DNA of 6,717 nucleotides from Bacteroidaceae bacterium (GTDB lineage Bacteria > Bacteroidota > Bacteroidia > Bacteroidales > Bacteroidaceae), in assembly GCA_028707655.1 (NCBI GenBank), contig JAQWAN010000115.1, positions 1-6,717 of the forward strand, in the 5' to 3' direction. Position 1 is the stretch's first letter. Every line of letters begins with the position of its first letter. The position numbers were made by a program, and so were the translations under genes. Below, one piece after another: positions 4,199 through 6,717 of this stretch. Under the pieces are notes generated by a model. It saw only the letters and a list, made by a program, of their open reading frames with translations. It made no database searches and was not told the origin of the DNA.

Positions 4199-6717
4199 CT
4201 AATCTATGGAACCATAGCGTGTAGCTAATAAATTTCGGTCGCCCAACGTGTTGTCTACACGAGCGATGTTTACCCAAAACTTATTTGCACGTACACTTTC
4301 AATAGGGTAGACCGCTTTCTGTCGACTGTAACTATGTTTCCATTCATCTGCCACAGCTTCATATTCGGGGTGTGGTGCATTGATAAGCACATTATCCGCT
4401 TGATCGGCTTTTCCTGTTGCTACCTCTTCTATCTCTTGATAAATGGTTTGCATGGTGGTTATAAAGTTGTCTAACTCCGCTAAGCTCTCACTCTCTGTAG
4501 GCTCAATCATCAGGGTGCCATGAACGGGGAACGAGAGGGTTGGTGCATGATAACCATAATCCATTAAACGTTTGGAGATATCATTCTCGCTAATACCGGT
4601 CTGCTCATGTAGCTTTCTACACTCTAAAATCATTTCGTGTCCCACATAGCCATTGGCACCTCTATACACCACACCATAGGTGTCTTGTAGCGAGGCAGCT
4701 AAATAATTAGCACTTAAGATGGCTGTCTCGGTGCATTGTCGTAGACCTTTTTCGCCCAACATACGGATATAGCCATAGGTCACCGGTAACACGCCAGCAC
4801 TACCAAAGGGTGCGGATGCAACGGTGTTTTTAGTACTGCCAAAGAAGGGATGTTGCGGGAGCTGATCTACTAGATGTGCTGCTACTCCAACCGCACCTAC
4901 ACCTGGTCCGCCACCACCATGGGGAATAGCAAATGTTTTGTGCAAGTTTAGGTGACAGACATCGGCTCCAATGGTACCTGGATTGGTGAGTCCCACCTGT
5001 CCATTCATATTAGCGCCATCCATATAGACCTGTCCACCATTCTGGTGAATGATGTTACATATTTCCCGGATCTCTGTCTCAAAAATACCATGTGTAGAGG
5101 GATAGGTAATCATGAGTGCTGCGAGCTCCTCTTTGTATTGCTCCGCTTTGTTGCGTAGATCGGTTACATCCACATTGCCTCCCTCATCGCATTTACAAAT
5201 AACAATATCATAACCCGCTTGGTGTGCCGAAGCTGGATTGGTGCCATGTGCAGAGGAGGGGATTAGTACGATGTGACGTTGTGCTTCTCCTATACGCTCT
5301 TGATAGGCACGTATCATACGTAGCCCTGTATATTCACCAGCTGCGCCCGAGTTTGGTTGCAGGGTAACTCCTGTAAACCCTGTAATTGTTGCTAGTAAAT
5401 GGCAGAGCTCCTCTATCAATCGGCGTGTTCCTTTAGCCTGTTCGATAGGGGCAAAGGGGTGTAGGTTCATGAGCTGTGGCATGCTGAGTGTTATGACCTC
5501 AGCCGCTGCGTTGAGTTTCATGGTACACGACCCCAAGGCAATCATGGAGTGTGCTAATGAGATATCTTTACGCTCTAAACGTTTCATATAGCGCATCATC
5601 TCTGTCTCTGTATGATAGGAGTTAAACACCTGATGCGTTAAGAAGGTTGAGTCGCGTCTTAATGCTGCTGGAAGTTTATCTTTGTAGGGTAATTCCGTTA
5701 TTTTTTGCGCCTCTTTTCCTATTGCTTCCGCAAAAATAGAAACGAGTTGATTAATCTGCTCTACCATTGTGGACTCATTGATAGAAAAGCCTACCAATCC
5801 ATCTTTGCCATAATAAAGATTGACACGCTCTCTGAGTGCTATCGCTTCGAGTTGTTTTCTATCTACGGTGCTGGGCAGTTCGATGCGGAGTGTATCAAAA
5901 AAACGATGTGTGCGTAGGATGTATCCATATGCTCGCAGCGTTTCTTTTAGATAGCAGGTTACGCTATGTATGCGCTGTGCGATTTGTGTTAAGCCCTCAG
6001 GGCCATGGTATGCTGCATAGAACCCTGCCATGGTGGCTAATAGAGCTTGTGCTGTACAGATGTTAGATGTAGCTTTTTCTCGTTTGATATGTTGCTCTCG
6101 CGTTTGTAGTGCTAGGCGAAAACATTCGTGTCCATATTTATCTTTCGATTTGCCAATGATGCGTCCGGGGATATTTCTTTTGAACTCATTGCGTGTAGCA
6201 AAATAGCCCGCTGATGGTCCTCCATAATACATCGGAATACCAAACCGCTGTGTGCTTCCTACTGCAATATCTGCATCCCAATCGCCTGGAGGGGTGAGTA
6301 GTGTAAGACTTAATAGATCGGCAATAACTGCTACCTTACACTCTTTCTCATGAGCTGTGGCTACAAACCGAGAATAATCGATGACCTCTCCCTCCGCATT
6401 TGGAAATTGTACGATACATCCAAAATGTTGCGTGGTGAGTTCTACCTCTTCGTATCTGCCTATCTCTAGTTGAATGCCTTGTGGCATGGCACGTGTTTGT
6501 AGCACGGCCAGTGTTTGTGGAAAGATACGTTCGTCTACAAAAAGAGTGGTTGCTTTGTTCTTTTTCTGTTCTCTGCTGCGTAAGGCAAACATCATGGTTG
6601 CTGCTTCGGCAGCAGCAGTCGATTCATCTAAGAGAGAACAGTTAGCTAGAGTCAGACCAGTTAAGTCGGCCACTACTGTTTGAAAATTAATAAGTGCCTC
6701 TAGTCTACCTTGCGACA
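4199..6717 (-). CDS. gcvP: Glycine dehydrogenase (decarboxylating), P-protein, 5' end cut by window
   Basis: This PLP enzyme decarboxylates glycine and passes the aminomethyl group to the lipoyl arm of H-protein (GcvH) in the cytoplasmic glycine cleavage system. The frame is open to the right edge, giving 838 residues. It starts in SQGRLEALINFQTVVADLTG, a standard internal P-protein stretch, so GTG at 6673 is an internal valine, not a start. By comparison with single-chain relatives of about 950-960 residues, roughly 110-120 are missing. Counting from SQGR as 1, landmarks are TREQHIKREKATSNICTAQ (205-223), SCTMKLNAAAE (396-406), SSAHGTNPASAH (487-498), MDGANMNGQVG (565-575) and the PLP-lysine motif HLNLHKTF with Lys593 (codon 4937-4939), then a GGGGPG loop. 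Both halves are fused, unlike the split GcvPA/GcvPB form. The tail after GDRNL reads LATRYGSID, without the Cys-x-Cys I recall in many relatives. No gcvT or gcvH is in the window. Confidence 0.97.
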   Translation of the reverse strand, partial: SQGRLEALINFQTVVADLTGLTLANCSLLDESTAAAEAATMMFALRSREQKKNKATTLFVDERIFPQTLAVLQTRAMPQGIQLEIGRYEEVELTTQHFGCIVQFPNAEGEVIDYSRFVATAHEKECKVAVIADLLSLTLLTPPGDWDADIAVGSTQRFGIPMYYGGPSAGYFATRNEFKRNIPGRIIGKSKDKYGHECFRLALQTREQHIKREKATSNICTAQALLATMAGFYAAYHGPEGLTQIAQRIHSVTCYLKETLRAYGYILRTHRFFDTLRIELPSTVDRKQLEAIALRERVNLYYGKDGLVGFSINESTMVEQINQLVSIFAEAIGKEAQKITELPYKDKLPAALRRDSTFLTHQVFNSYHTETEMMRYMKRLERKDISLAHSMIALGSCTMKLNAAAEVITLSMPQLMNLHPFAPIEQAKGTRRLIEELCHLLATITGFTGVTLQPNSGAAGEYTGLRMIRAYQERIGEAQRHIVLIPSSAHGTNPASAHQAGYDIVICKCDEGGNVDVTDLRNKAEQYKEELAALMITYPSTHGIFETEIREICNIIHQNGGQVYMDGANMNGQVGLTNPGTIGADVCHLNLHKTFAIPHGGGGPGVGAVGVAAHLVDQLPQHPFFGSTKNTVASAPFGSAGVLPVTYGYIRMLGEKGLRQCTETAILSANYLAASLQDTYGVVYRGANGYVGHEMILECRKLHEQTGISENDISKRLMDYGYHAPTLSFPVHGTLMIEPTESESLAELDNFITTMQTIYQEIEEVATGKADQADNVLINAPHPEYEAVADEWKHSYSRQKAVYPIESVRANKFWVNIARVDNTLGDRNLLATRYGSID

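Noticed and set aside
4952..6683. Plus-strand frames of about 68-76 codons opposite gcvP
   Set aside because: They are antisense to strongly conserved glycine dehydrogenase sequence, lack promoters and encode nothing recognisable.

Overview
The window looks like an ordinary chromosomal segment of a member of the Bacteroidota, most likely Bacteroidales. Four signs point there. Two genes have promoters of the characteristic Bacteroidota type (TTG or TTTG, 20 bases, TAnnTTTG). No gene has a clear Shine-Dalgarno sequence, and leaders before start codons are A-rich. The LolE-type permease and the UshA-like nucleotidase read like Bacteroidales family members. The glycine dehydrogenase is the single-chain type usual in that phylum. 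The assignment is by pattern and memory, not by a search, and I would not name a genus.

Layout. Bases 1-1120 (minus strand) hold the first 373 codons of an exported metallophosphatase/5'-nucleotidase; its C-terminal part lies beyond the left edge and it is absent from a complete-ORF listing for that reason. Bases 1121-1420 are a divergent intergenic region with a good promoter for the gene to the right and a weaker candidate for the nucleotidase. Bases 1421-2662 (plus) encode an FtsX/LolE-type ABC transporter permease of 413 residues. Bases 2663-3031 are a 369-base gap with several short inverted and direct repeats and, near its right end, a strong Bacteroidota promoter. Bases 3032-4096 (plus) encode a Trm11-like SAM-dependent methyltransferase of unassigned substrate. 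Bases 4097-4198 contain one strong hairpin with U-tracts on both sides, a bidirectional terminator between convergent genes. Bases 4199-6717 (minus) are most of gcvP, glycine dehydrogenase (P-protein), whose N-terminus lies beyond the right edge.

The four genes do not form an operon or an obvious pathway. Strands alternate minus, plus, plus, minus. The two plus-strand genes are separated by 369 bases and the second has its own promoter. The roles are independent: periplasmic nucleotide scavenging, envelope lipoprotein or substrate export, nucleic-acid modification, and glycine/one-carbon metabolism. I see no mobile element, CRISPR array, tRNA, rRNA or defence system, and no convincing new system. 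The least explained items are the methyltransferase, with its basic insertion, and the repeat-rich gap before it.
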